From contig JAECRO010000001.1 in the NCBI GenBank assembly GCA_016000195.1, positions 89,175 to 153,174 on the forward strand: DNA of 64,000 nucleotides, in the 5' to 3' direction. Made by a program: the position numbers and the translations under genes. The notes beneath the pieces are model-generated. The model saw only the letters and a program-made list of their open reading frames with translations. It did not search any database and had not been told where the DNA came from. Of this stretch, positions 1 to 7,183 are shown one piece after another. Each line of letters begins with the position of its first letter. Position 1 is the stretch's first letter. This DNA comes from Burkholderiales bacterium (GTDB lineage Bacteria; Pseudomonadota; Gammaproteobacteria; Burkholderiales; Burkholderiaceae_C).

Positions 1-60
1 GGGCATGGCCCAGCCGGGCATGGCCCAGCCGGGCATGGCCCAGCCGGGCATGGCCTCCCT
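1..60. repeat. 15-bp tandem repeat in cytochrome gene
   Basis: Three exact copies of a 15-bp unit (GGGCATGGCCCAGCC) run from base 1 to 45, and a fourth unit diverges after ten bases. The unit encodes Gly-Met-Ala-Gln-Pro, giving a short proline-containing linker in the overlapping cytochrome fragment. The array may extend to the left of the window. Unit length is a multiple of three, so copy-number change keeps the frame. Confidence 0.9.
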
Positions 61-208
61 TGCGGGGACAAGCAAGGAAGCCCTGCTGCAAAAAATGCTG
101 GATTTCAAAACCGGCAAGGAAGCCGCCACCCTCATGCACCAGATCGCCAGGGGCTATTCCGATGCGCAACTGGGCGCTCTGGCGGCCTATTTTTCCAGCG
201 CCAGATAA
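2..208 (+). CDS. C-terminal fragment of c-type cytochrome (SoxE/FccA-like)
   Basis: This is the 3' end of a gene that begins left of the window; the frame is open to base 2. After the GMAQP repeats the remaining residues resemble the C-terminal helices of a class I cytochrome c: a helix with MLDFKTGKEAATLMHQIARGYSD, shown here only as residues 30-52, then a final helix LGALAAYFSS. The haem-binding CXXCH is not visible because it lies upstream. Ten bases downstream begins the flavoprotein of flavocytochrome c sulfide dehydrogenase, so this is probably its diheme or monoheme cytochrome subunit (SoxE/FccA). The assignment rests mainly on that neighbour. Confidence 0.65.
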   Translation, partial: GMAQPGMAQPGMAQPGMASLAGTSKEALLQKMLDFKTGKEAATLMHQIARGYSDAQLGALAAYFSSAR

Positions 209-224
209 AAAATAAGGCTTGACC

Positions 225-1505
225 ATGAAACGTCGCCAGTTTGTGCAAAGTGTCGGTGCGTCGGGCTCTCTCGGCGTTCTGGGTATGGTGTCGGGTTGCG
301 CCGGCATGCGCGGCAGCAGGCCCAGGGTCGTGGTGGTGGGCGGTGGCTATGGCGGCGCCACGGCGGCCAAATATGTACGCCTGTGGTCCGGTGACGGCAT
401 CGATGTCACCCTGATCGAGCCACAGGCCAGTTTCATCTCATGCCCCCTGTCCAATCTGGTGCTTGGCGGCAGCAAGGGCATGGCTGACATCACCACGCCG
501 TATGACGGGCTGGCCAGCCACCACGGCGTGCGGCTGCTGCAGGACAGGGTGATGCGGATTGATCCTGACCGGCGCAGGGTTGTGCTGTCCAAAGGCGGCG
601 AGTTGCCCTACGACAGGCTGATTCTCTCGCCGGGCGTCGATTTCATGTGGGACAGCCTGCCCGGCATGGCCAGGGACGGCGCCCGGGACAAGGTGCTGCA
701 CGCCTGGAAGGCCGGTGCGCAGACGCTGGCGCTGCGCCAGCAGCTCCAGGCCATGCCAGACGGCGGTGTGTATGCGCTGTCGATTCCGCTGGCGCCTTAC
801 CGCTGCCCGCCCGGCCCTTACGAGCGGGCCTGCCAGGTGGCGCACTATTTCAGCCAGGCCAAGCCGAAAAGCAAGGTGCTGATCTTTGATGCAAACGAAG
901 ATGTCACGTCCAAAGGCGCGCTGTTTAAAAAAGCCTGGGCCGAACGCTACAAAGGCATCATCGACTACCACCCTTCGCACAAGGCGGTGGACGTGGATGC
1001 GGCCACCAGCACGCTCAAGTTCGAGTTCAACGACGATGTGAAAGCCTCGGTGCTCAATGTCATTCCTGACACCTGCGCCGGTGAAATCGCCATCAGCACC
1101 GGCCTGGCCACCGCCAACAAGCGCTGGTGCGAGGTCGATTTTCTGACCTTCGAGTCCAGCGCGGCCAAAAACATCCATGTGCTGGGAGACGCGATCCAGA
1201 TCGCGCCCGCCATGCCGAAATCGGGCCACATGGCCAACCAGCATGGCAAGACCTGCGCGGCTGCCGTGGTGGCGCTGCTGACGGGCCGGCAGCCCAATCC
1301 CGAGCCGGTTTACAACAATGTCTGCTACAGCTTTGTCAGCGACACGGAGGCGGTGCATGTGGCCAGCGTGCATCGCTATGACGCCGGAAAAAAGACCATG
1401 CTGCCCGTGCCCGGCGCCGGCGGCCTGTCCGGCGCGGCCAGCGAACGGGAAGGACACCATGCAATGGCCTGGGCGCGCAACATCTGGGCCGACACGCTGA
1501 CCTGA
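225..1505 (+). CDS. soxF: Flavocytochrome c sulfide dehydrogenase, flavin subunit (SoxF/FccB)
   Basis: The protein (426 aa) oxidises sulfide in the periplasm with its cytochrome partner. It starts with a Tat signal (RRQFVQ at residues 3-8), then a Rossmann GGGYGG at 39-44 for FAD. Cys73 in ISCPLSNL matches the cysteine that carries covalent FAD in this family. Later cysteines in YRCPPGPYERAC and DTCAGE are the expected region of the redox disulfide. I chose ATG 225, because the Tat motif follows directly; a TTG two codons earlier is possible. The upstream neighbour is the cytochrome subunit, and soxYZ lie downstream. Confidence 0.9.
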   Translation: MKRRQFVQSVGASGSLGVLGMVSGCAGMRGSRPRVVVVGGGYGGATAAKYVRLWSGDGIDVTLIEPQASFISCPLSNLVLGGSKGMADITTPYDGLASHHGVRLLQDRVMRIDPDRRRVVLSKGGELPYDRLILSPGVDFMWDSLPGMARDGARDKVLHAWKAGAQTLALRQQLQAMPDGGVYALSIPLAPYRCPPGPYERACQVAHYFSQAKPKSKVLIFDANEDVTSKGALFKKAWAERYKGIIDYHPSHKAVDVDAATSTLKFEFNDDVKASVLNVIPDTCAGEIAISTGLATANKRWCEVDFLTFESSAAKNIHVLGDAIQIAPAMPKSGHMANQHGKTCAAAVVALLTGRQPNPEPVYNNVCYSFVSDTEAVHVASVHRYDAGKKTMLPVPGAGGLSGAASEREGHHAMAWARNIWADTLT

Positions 1506-1626
1506 CGCCGGGATGGAGGATGACCGCTGTTGCGCGCGGTTTCAGGACCATTCTGCAGCTTGCCGGCAAGAAGGCACAATCGTCACTCAATCACGGTATC
1601 AAGTTTGCAGCCCAAGGAATTTTTCC

Positions 1627-2394
1627 ATGCCATGCGTCGTATTCAATCAAAAAGGCGGGGTGGGCAAGTCCACCATCACCTGCAACCTGGCCGCCATCAG
1701 CGCCAGCCAGGGCCTGCGCACCCTGGTCATTGACCTGGACCCGCAGGGCAACTCCAGCGCTTACCTGATGGGCGGACAAGCCGCTGACAAACAGCCCAGC
1801 GTGGCGGATTTTTTTGACAACACCCTGAGCTTCAGCCTGCGCAAGGTGCTGCCCGCCGAATTCATCGTGGTCACGCCGCATGAAAACCTGCACCTGATGC
1901 CCTCCAGCCCCCGGCTGGACGAGCTGCAGGCCAAGCTCGAATCGCGCCACAAGATCTTCAAGCTGCGCGAAGCGCTGCAGCAACTGGCCGGCGGCTATGA
2001 CCGTATTTACATCGACACGCCGCCAGCGCTGAATTTCTACACCCGCTCGGCGCTGATTGCCGCGCGCGGCTGCCTGATTCCGTTTGACTGCGACGATTTT
2101 TCGCGCAAGGCGCTCTACACCCTGCTGGAGAACGTGCAGGAGATCCAGGCCGACCACAACGCTGGTCTGGTGGTCGAAGGCATCGTGGTCAACCAGTTCC
2201 AGCCCCGGGCCAGCCTGCCGCTGCGCATCGTCAATGAACTGATCGCCGAAGGCCTGCCAGTGCTGCAGCCTTATCTGCCGTCGTCCATCAAGGTCCGTGA
2301 ATCGCACGAGCAGTCGCTGCCCATGATCTACATGGACCCCGGCCACAAGCTGACGCAGGCGCTGGTGGCGCTGCATGCCACGCTCCAGCGCTGA
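1627..2394 (+). CDS. ParA/MinD-family ATPase
   Basis: A 255-aa P-loop ATPase of the ParA/Soj type. The deviant Walker A box KGGVGKS is at residues 9-15, followed by a DLDPQGN motif (Walker A') and a YIDTPPAL Walker B region. Such proteins position plasmids, chromosomes or protein clusters by dimerising on DNA or membrane. The ATG at 1627 has AAGGA-like bases about 8 nt upstream; an earlier in-frame start would add 38 residues with no similarity to the family. No ParB or parS-like partner is visible. It lies inside the sulfur-oxidation cluster, and soxY starts 14 bp after its stop, so the genes are probably co-transcribed. Its role here is unknown. Confidence 0.85.
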   Translation: MPCVVFNQKGGVGKSTITCNLAAISASQGLRTLVIDLDPQGNSSAYLMGGQAADKQPSVADFFDNTLSFSLRKVLPAEFIVVTPHENLHLMPSSPRLDELQAKLESRHKIFKLREALQQLAGGYDRIYIDTPPALNFYTRSALIAARGCLIPFDCDDFSRKALYTLLENVQEIQADHNAGLVVEGIVVNQFQPRASLPLRIVNELIAEGLPVLQPYLPSSIKVRESHEQSLPMIYMDPGHKLTQALVALHATLQR

Positions 2395-2408
2395 GTCTTC
2401 AAGTCCAG

Positions 2409-2879
2409 ATGCCTAAAAACCCGATGCCATCGCGCCGGCAGGCCCTTGGCCACGGCGCTGGCCTGGCCGGCCTGCTGGTCGGCACAGGCCTGTTTCCGCA
2501 GTTTGCGCTGGCCTACAGCCGTCAGGCTTTTGACGCCAGAACCCTTCAGGATGCGCTGGCGGCGCTCGGCGCCGGCGCCTTGTCTGAAAGCAGCGACGTG
2601 CTTCTGGCCGGCCCGGACATTGCCGAAAACGGCGCCATCGTTGCGTTTGCCTTCAGCACCGCGCTGCCCGGCGTCAGGCGCCTGCTGCTGCTGGTGGAGA
2701 AAAATCCGGTTCCGCTGGTGGCGCTGTTCAATGTATCGCCCAGCATCGAGCCGGCTTTTTCCATCCGGGCCAAGCTGGCGCAGTCGTCCGGCGTGTATGC
2801 CGTCGCGGTCATGGACGATGGCCGGGCGCTGTATGCCCGCAAGGACGTCAAGGTCACGCTCGGCAGTTGCGGCACCTGA
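2409..2879 (+). CDS. soxY: Thiosulfate-oxidation carrier SoxY (variant C-terminus)
   Basis: SoxY (156 aa) forms a complex with SoxZ and carries sulfur intermediates on a cysteine at the end of its C-terminal swinging arm. A Tat signal is visible (SRRQALG, residues 8-14, then a hydrophobic stretch ending near ALA). The family normally ends GGCGG; this one ends GSCGT, so the carrier Cys154 is kept but two flanking glycines are changed. soxZ follows 39 bp downstream. No soxAX, soxB or soxCD are in view. Confidence 0.85.
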   Translation: MPKNPMPSRRQALGHGAGLAGLLVGTGLFPQFALAYSRQAFDARTLQDALAALGAGALSESSDVLLAGPDIAENGAIVAFAFSTALPGVRRLLLLVEKNPVPLVALFNVSPSIEPAFSIRAKLAQSSGVYAVAVMDDGRALYARKDVKVTLGSCGT

Positions 2880-2918
2880 CGCGCTGGCCTGCTTTTTATC
2901 CAGAATCAGGAGTTCACC

Positions 2919-3230
2919 ATGGCAGACCCGATGCGTATCCGCGCCCAGGCCAGCGGCGGCAAAGCCACCGTCCGCATCCTCATGGCACATGAAATGGAGA
3001 GCGGCCAGCGCAAGGACGAGGCTGGCCATGTCGCGCCGGCCTGGTATATCCAGGAAGTCACGGCCACCCACAACGGCCGCACGGTGCTGACGGCCGAGTG
3101 GGGTCCGGGCGTGTCGAAGAATCCCTTCCTGCAGTTCGTGGTCAAGGGCGCCAAGGCCGGCGACACGATTGGCGTGCAGTGGAAGGACAACCGTGGCGAT
3201 ACACGCAGCGACCAGGCCACGGTGGCTTGA
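2919..3230 (+). CDS. soxZ: Thiosulfate-oxidation protein SoxZ
   Basis: A 103-aa immunoglobulin-fold protein that pairs with SoxY in the periplasm. The sequence starts MADPMRIRAQ, contains the typical LMAHEMESGQRKD segment at about residues 25-37, and ends with the GDTIGVQWKDNRGD strand region. It has no signal peptide, as expected, because SoxZ is exported bound to SoxY. It is the last gene of the cluster in this window; a dispersed repeat follows 16 bp after its stop codon. Confidence 0.92.
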   Translation: MADPMRIRAQASGGKATVRILMAHEMESGQRKDEAGHVAPAWYIQEVTATHNGRTVLTAEWGPGVSKNPFLQFVVKGAKAGDTIGVQWKDNRGDTRSDQATVA

Positions 3231-3246
3231 GCGCAGTGGCCATGCA

Positions 3247-3312
3247 GCTATAAAAATAATAGCTGCTTGCGCAGGTGCAGCATGCGCTAGAGGCCTGTTT
3301 GGCTTAAAAATG
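3247..3312 (+). repeat. Dispersed palindromic repeat, copy A (intergenic)
   Basis: First of nine related copies. The left part has the inverted pair GCTAT/ATAGC, followed by GCTTGCGCAGGTG, then CATGCGCTAGAGGCC and a T/A-rich tail. This copy sits between soxZ and dnaX and fills most of the 159-bp gap. It is close to the apparent consensus, so I used it as the reference for the other copies. Confidence 0.8.
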
Positions 3313-3389
3313 CAGGCGCAGAACCGGCCTGAAGCCCTGCGCCCGCCCTTGCCGAAAAACCCGCATCCCGGCCAATTTAGAATGCTGCC

Positions 3390-5222
3390 ATGTCCTATCT
3401 AGTGCTTGCCCGCAAATACCGCCCCAAAAATTTCTTGGAAATGGTGGGCCAGTCGCATGTCGTGCAGGCCCTGAGCAATGCGCTCAGCACCGGGCGGCTG
3501 CACCATGCCTACCTGTTCACCGGCACCCGGGGCGTGGGCAAGACCACTGTGTCGCGCATCCTGGCCAAGTCGCTCAACTGCACCGGCATTGACGGGCAGG
3601 GCGGCATCACGGCCGAGCCTTGCGGCGTCTGCGACGCCTGCCGGGACATCGACAGCGGCCGCTTTGTCGATTACACCGAACTCGATGCCGCGTCCAACCG
3701 GGGCGTCGATGAAATCGCCCAGCTGCTGGAGCAGGCGGTGTACAAGCCGGTGGTGGGCCGCTTCAAGGTCTTCATGATCGACGAGGTTCACATGCTCACG
3801 AACACGGCCTTCAACGCCATGCTCAAGACGCTGGAGGAGCCGCCCGACTACCTCAAGTTCGTGCTCGCCACGACCGACCCGCAAAAGGTGCCGGCCACCG
3901 TGCTGTCGCGCTGCCTGCAGTTCAACCTGCGGCCGATGGCGCCCGAAACCGTGCTCGAACACCTCGTGCAGGTGCTGGCCCTTGAAAACGTTCCCGCCGA
4001 GCCGCAGGCCCTGCGCCTGCTGTCGCGCGCCGCGCGCGGCTCGATGCGCGATGCGCTGTCGCTGACCGACCAGGCGATTGCCTTTGGCTCGGGCCGGCTC
4101 GACGAGGCCAGCGTGCGCGTCATGCTCGGCAGCGTGGACCGCAGCCATGTGTTTCGCCTGCTCGATGCGCTGGCGCGCGGCGATGGCCGCACGGTGGTGG
4201 AAACCTCCGAAGTGCTGCGCCTCAATGGCCTGAGCGCGGCCTCGACGCTGGAAGAAATGGCGACCATCCTGCAGCGCATGGCGGTGCTGCAGGCAGTCCC
4301 CGGCATGGGCGCTGGCGACGACGACACCGACCCCGAGGTTGCCGAGACCGCCCGGCTGGCCCAGGCCATGCCGGCCGACGAAACCCAGCTGCTCTACAGC
4401 CTGTGCCTGCACGGGCGCGGCGAGCTGGGCCTGGCGCCCGACGAATACGCGGCGCTGACCATGGTGCTGCTGCGCCTGCTGGCTTTCAAGCCATCGGCTG
4501 CCGTCCTGCCTGCCACGGCGCCGCCTGTCGCCCTCAGGCCCGCGCCTGCACCGGGGAGTGCCGCCGAGCCTGGAAAAAAGCCGCTGCCTGAGCAGGCCGC
4601 AGCGCCTGCCGCCCAGCGCATCCATCCCGCGCAGGCCAGTCCGGCCGTGGTTCCGGCCGTCCAGACCGTCCCAGAGCCGGTTTTTGCTCCAATTTATGAG
4701 TCAAATAAGCCTTTTGCGCATGCTGGGCAAGCGCAACCTGCTATTAATTCTGTAGCGTCTGAGAAGCCGCCGGCTGATCAGCCTGTCAGGCCCACGGCGC
4801 CATCCCCCGACACTTTGCTTCAGGACGCTTCCCTCGGCGATGCCTGGAGCCAGATTGTCAACCAGCTGGTGGCCGCCGAGTCCATTGCGGCCCTGACGCG
4901 CGAACTGGCCCTGCAGTCCGGGTTGTGCAGCCGCAACGAAGGCATCTGGACCTTGCGCGTCGAGCGCGAGTCCCTGAGCCAGCCTGCGGCGCGTGAAAAG
5001 CTGCAGCTTGCGCTTCAGACGGCACTGGCCGACCCCGCCATCAGCCTCAATGTGGAAGTGGGCGCCGTGACCGATACCCCGGCACGCCGCAACAGCGCCG
5101 CACTGGCCGAACGCCAGCGCGCCGCCGAGGCGTTGATCCAAAATGATCCCTTCGTGCAGGACATGATCCGCGACTGGGGCGCCCGGATTGTTCCGGGCAG
5201 CATCAAGAGCGTTTCCCCTTGA
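3390..5222 (+). CDS. dnaX: DNA polymerase III subunits gamma and tau
   Basis: Clamp-loader ATPase and replisome organiser, 610 aa as tau. The Walker A GTRGVGKT is at residues 45-52. Zinc-binding cysteines are at 64, 78, 81 and 84, and the Walker B region MIDEVHML is near residue 130. Residues from about 370 form a low-complexity Ala/Pro linker that leads to the tau-specific C-terminal domain. A slippery A AAA AAG sits in the correct phase at codons 395-397 and should give a short gamma form. A dispersed repeat is inserted in frame at about residues 432-456, within the linker. ybaB and recR follow in the usual order. Confidence 0.97.
   Translation: MSYLVLARKYRPKNFLEMVGQSHVVQALSNALSTGRLHHAYLFTGTRGVGKTTVSRILAKSLNCTGIDGQGGITAEPCGVCDACRDIDSGRFVDYTELDAASNRGVDEIAQLLEQAVYKPVVGRFKVFMIDEVHMLTNTAFNAMLKTLEEPPDYLKFVLATTDPQKVPATVLSRCLQFNLRPMAPETVLEHLVQVLALENVPAEPQALRLLSRAARGSMRDALSLTDQAIAFGSGRLDEASVRVMLGSVDRSHVFRLLDALARGDGRTVVETSEVLRLNGLSAASTLEEMATILQRMAVLQAVPGMGAGDDDTDPEVAETARLAQAMPADETQLLYSLCLHGRGELGLAPDEYAALTMVLLRLLAFKPSAAVLPATAPPVALRPAPAPGSAAEPGKKPLPEQAAAPAAQRIHPAQASPAVVPAVQTVPEPVFAPIYESNKPFAHAGQAQPAINSVASEKPPADQPVRPTAPSPDTLLQDASLGDAWSQIVNQLVAAESIAALTRELALQSGLCSRNEGIWTLRVERESLSQPAAREKLQLALQTALADPAISLNVEVGAVTDTPARRNSAALAERQRAAEALIQNDPFVQDMIRDWGARIVPGSIKSVSP
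4553..4603 (+). promoter_or_regulatory. Predicted programmed -1 frameshift signal in dnaX
   Basis: The heptamer A AAA AAG (4574-4580) is read as GGA AAA AAG in frame 0, which is the same phase as the E. coli dnaX site. After a -1 slip the ribosome reads three Ala codons and stops at TGA 4589-4591, giving a product of about 400 aa. A GGGGAG Shine-Dalgarno-like stretch (4553-4558) lies 15 nt upstream. A possible hairpin pairs GCTGC (4583-4587) with GCAGC (4599-4603). The stimulatory parts are weaker evidence than the heptamer and stop. Confidence 0.7.
4685..4756 (-). repeat. Dispersed palindromic repeat, copy B (inside dnaX)
   Basis: Reverse-oriented copy. Its complement reads GCTACAGAATTAATAGC, then TTGCGC...CATGCGCAAAAGGC, and aligns with copy A along its whole length. 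dnaX reads through it without a frame change and gains a peptide containing PFAHAGQAQPAINSVA, in the flexible linker downstream of the frameshift site. Only the tau form would carry it. Confidence 0.75.
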
Positions 5223-5305
5223 GCCGGCCGGGCCGGGCTTTGCGGCAGCGAGCCGATATGATCAACGACAGTTTCAGCAACCCGTATTTAAAGTAAAGGA
5301 AAAAC

Positions 5306-5638
5306 ATGTTTAACAAAGGACAACTTGCAGGCCTCATGAAGCAAGCCCAGGCGATGCAGGAAAGCGTCAAAAAAGCCCAGGACGACCTGGCTTTCGTCGA
5401 AGTCACGGCCGACGCCGGCAACGGCCTGGTCAAAGTCACCATGACCTGCAAGCACGATGTCAAGCGCATCGAGATCGACCCCAGCCTGCTGGCCGAGGAC
5501 AAGGACATGCTCGAAGACCTCGTGGCCGCCGCCTTCAATGCCGCCGTGCGCAAGGCCGAGGAAGTCAGCCAGGAAAAAATGGGCAACCTCACCGCAAAAA
5601 TGCCGGCGCTCCCCGGCGGCATGAAGTTTCCCTTTTAA
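5306..5638 (+). CDS. ybaB: YbaB/EbfC family nucleoid-associated protein
   Basis: A 110-aa DNA-binding protein that forms homodimers with a tweezer shape in characterised relatives. It has the N-terminal [16 protein letters not shown] helix, the central [19 protein letters not shown] strand-helix and a C-terminal [13 protein letters not shown] tail. The start has GTAAAGGAAA about 8 nt upstream. It sits between dnaX and recR, the classical order. Its exact cellular role is not settled in the family. Confidence 0.96.
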   Translation: MFNKGQLAGLMKQAQAMQESVKKAQDDLAFVEVTADAGNGLVKVTMTCKHDVKRIEIDPSLLAEDKDMLEDLVAAAFNAAVRKAEEVSQEKMGNLTAKMPALPGGMKFPF

Positions 5639-5665
5639 GCGACGTTTTCACGGCAACCCATCCGC

Positions 5666-6292
5666 GTGGCAGATTCCAATGCTCTTGACGGCCTGACCCA
5701 GGCGTTTCGCAAACTGCCGGGCGTGGGCGCGAAATCGGCCGCGCGCATGGCATTTCACCTGCTGCAGCACGACAGGCCGGGCGCGCTGCAGATTGCGCGT
5801 GCGCTCGACCATGCGGTCCAGAGCATCCGGCACTGCGCGTTGTGCAACACCCTGACCGAGCATGAGGTTTGCGTGACCTGCGCCAACTCCCAGCGCGACC
5901 GCAGCAAGCTGTGCGTGGTTGAAACGCCTGCCGACCAGGCAGCGCTGGAGCGCACGCTGGCCTACCGGGGCCTTTATTTCGTGCTGATGGGCAAGCTCAG
6001 CCCGCTCGATGGCGTTGGCCCCAACGACATCGGCCTGCAAAAACTGTTTGACCGGGCCGTGCCCAAGGACGAGCACGGCCAGCCGCTGCCGGCCGCTTCG
6101 CGCGAAGTGCAGGAAGTCATCCTGGCGACCAATTTCACCGCCGAAGGCGAGGCCACGGCGCATGTGATTGCCCAGGCCCTGAAGAGCCGTGGCATGCAGG
6201 TGACACGGCTGGCGCGCGGCGTGCCGGTGGGCAGCGAACTGGAATATGTCGATCTCGGCACGATTGCGCACGCACTGACCGACCGAAGATAA
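5666..6292 (+). CDS. recR: Recombination mediator protein RecR
   Basis: RecR (208 aa) acts with RecF/RecO to load RecA on gapped DNA. The helix-hairpin-helix [17 protein letters not shown] is at about residues 18-34. A zinc finger with paired cysteines ([17 protein letters not shown]) follows at about 57-72, then a Toprim domain with VVETPAD and the Walker-like [14 protein letters not shown]. The start is GTG at 5666, which gives the normal N-terminal length; no closer ATG fits. It follows ybaB after 27 bp and is probably in the same transcript. Confidence 0.95.
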   Translation: MADSNALDGLTQAFRKLPGVGAKSAARMAFHLLQHDRPGALQIARALDHAVQSIRHCALCNTLTEHEVCVTCANSQRDRSKLCVVETPADQAALERTLAYRGLYFVLMGKLSPLDGVGPNDIGLQKLFDRAVPKDEHGQPLPAASREVQEVILATNFTAEGEATAHVIAQALKSRGMQVTRLARGVPVGSELEYVDLGTIAHALTDRR

Positions 6293-6329
6293 ACCTGCAC
6301 CGAACAAGCATCAAAAGGGAAGACTCATC

Positions 6330-6743
6330 ATGACTTTTGCACATTTCACCGTCGCTTACTGGTGCGTTCTGGTCGCCGCCTTGCTGCCCGTCGTGTGCGC
6401 CGGCATTGCCAAGTACGGCACCTTTCGTGTCGCTCCAGGCAAAGGCGGCTACGACAACAACAATCCCCGGGCCTGGCTGGCGCGTCAGACCGACTGGCGC
6501 GCGCGGGCCAATGCGGCCCAGGCCAACACGTTTGAAGCGCTTCCCTTCTTCTTTGCAGCGGTCATCATTGCCCACCAGCTGCAGGCCAGCCAGGCCCGGC
6601 TGGACATTCTGGCGCTGCTGTTTGTCGTGCTGCGCATCGCCTACATCATGATGTACGTCGGCAATCTGGCCAGTGCGCGATCCGTGGTGTGGGCGCTGGC
6701 CTTTTTCATCAACATCGGCATCCTTTTTTCAGGCTTTCGCTGA
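6330..6743 (+). CDS. MAPEG family membrane protein
   Basis: A 137-aa protein with about four hydrophobic segments (near residues 8-27, 70-85, 90-110 and 118-135). The central QTDWRARANAAQANTFEALPFF matches the MAPEG family, whose members include glutathione-dependent membrane enzymes as well as many bacterial proteins of unknown substrate. AAGGGAAGA lies 8-10 nt before the ATG. The gene stands apart from recR and probably has its own promoter. The substrate cannot be inferred. Confidence 0.85.
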   Translation: MTFAHFTVAYWCVLVAALLPVVCAGIAKYGTFRVAPGKGGYDNNNPRAWLARQTDWRARANAAQANTFEALPFFFAAVIIAHQLQASQARLDILALLFVVLRIAYIMMYVGNLASARSVVWALAFFINIGILFSGFR

Positions 6744-6985
6744 TGCGTTTTTTTGCACGGCTGTAACCGCCCGTTACAGCAGGCCGGGCTTTGGTATTAA
6801 CGCTTCAGGGCCTGAGCCGCCGCTGGCTGATGCAGATTCCTGAAACCCTTGCGAACTCTTCCTGTCGTCCTACAGCCGTCGTCTGTCCGGCTGTTTAAAG
6901 TGCCTGATGCACTCTTTTGCCGTCTGGTGTCAGGCCTGCCTGCAAAAACAAAATTCTATAAAACTCAAACCATCAGGGAAAAACC

Positions 6986-7138
6986 ATGAATCTTTCAATG
7001 AGCATCGGACCCATCATCGCTCTTGTCGCGGGCATCCTCATTTTGCTGATTCCCCGGCTTTTGAACTACATCGTGGCGGTTTACCTGATTGTTATCGGGC
7101 TGATCGGCCTGTTCGGAACGGGTTCCCTGCGGATTTGA
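6986..7138 (+). CDS. Small membrane protein, DUF3096 type
   Basis: A 50-aa protein beginning MNLSMSIGPIIALVAG, with a second hydrophobic segment and an ending FGTGSLRI. The pattern of a glycine-rich first helix, a short IPRLLNYIVAVYL and a second helix matches the small DUF3096 family of inner-membrane proteins of unknown function. CAGGGAA lies seven bases before the ATG, which supports translation. The 242 bp upstream contain no other gene that I can recognise. Confidence 0.75.
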   Translation: MNLSMSIGPIIALVAGILILLIPRLLNYIVAVYLIVIGLIGLFGTGSLRI

Positions 7139-7183
7139 ACCCGCTGAAAGCCTCGTTCCGGGGCATTGTCCGACCCGCAAGGT

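Noticed and set aside
4553..4558. Strong Shine-Dalgarno stimulator for the dnaX frameshift
   Set aside because: GGGGAG is 15 nt from the heptamer, further than the roughly 10 nt in E. coli. I keep it as a possible part only.
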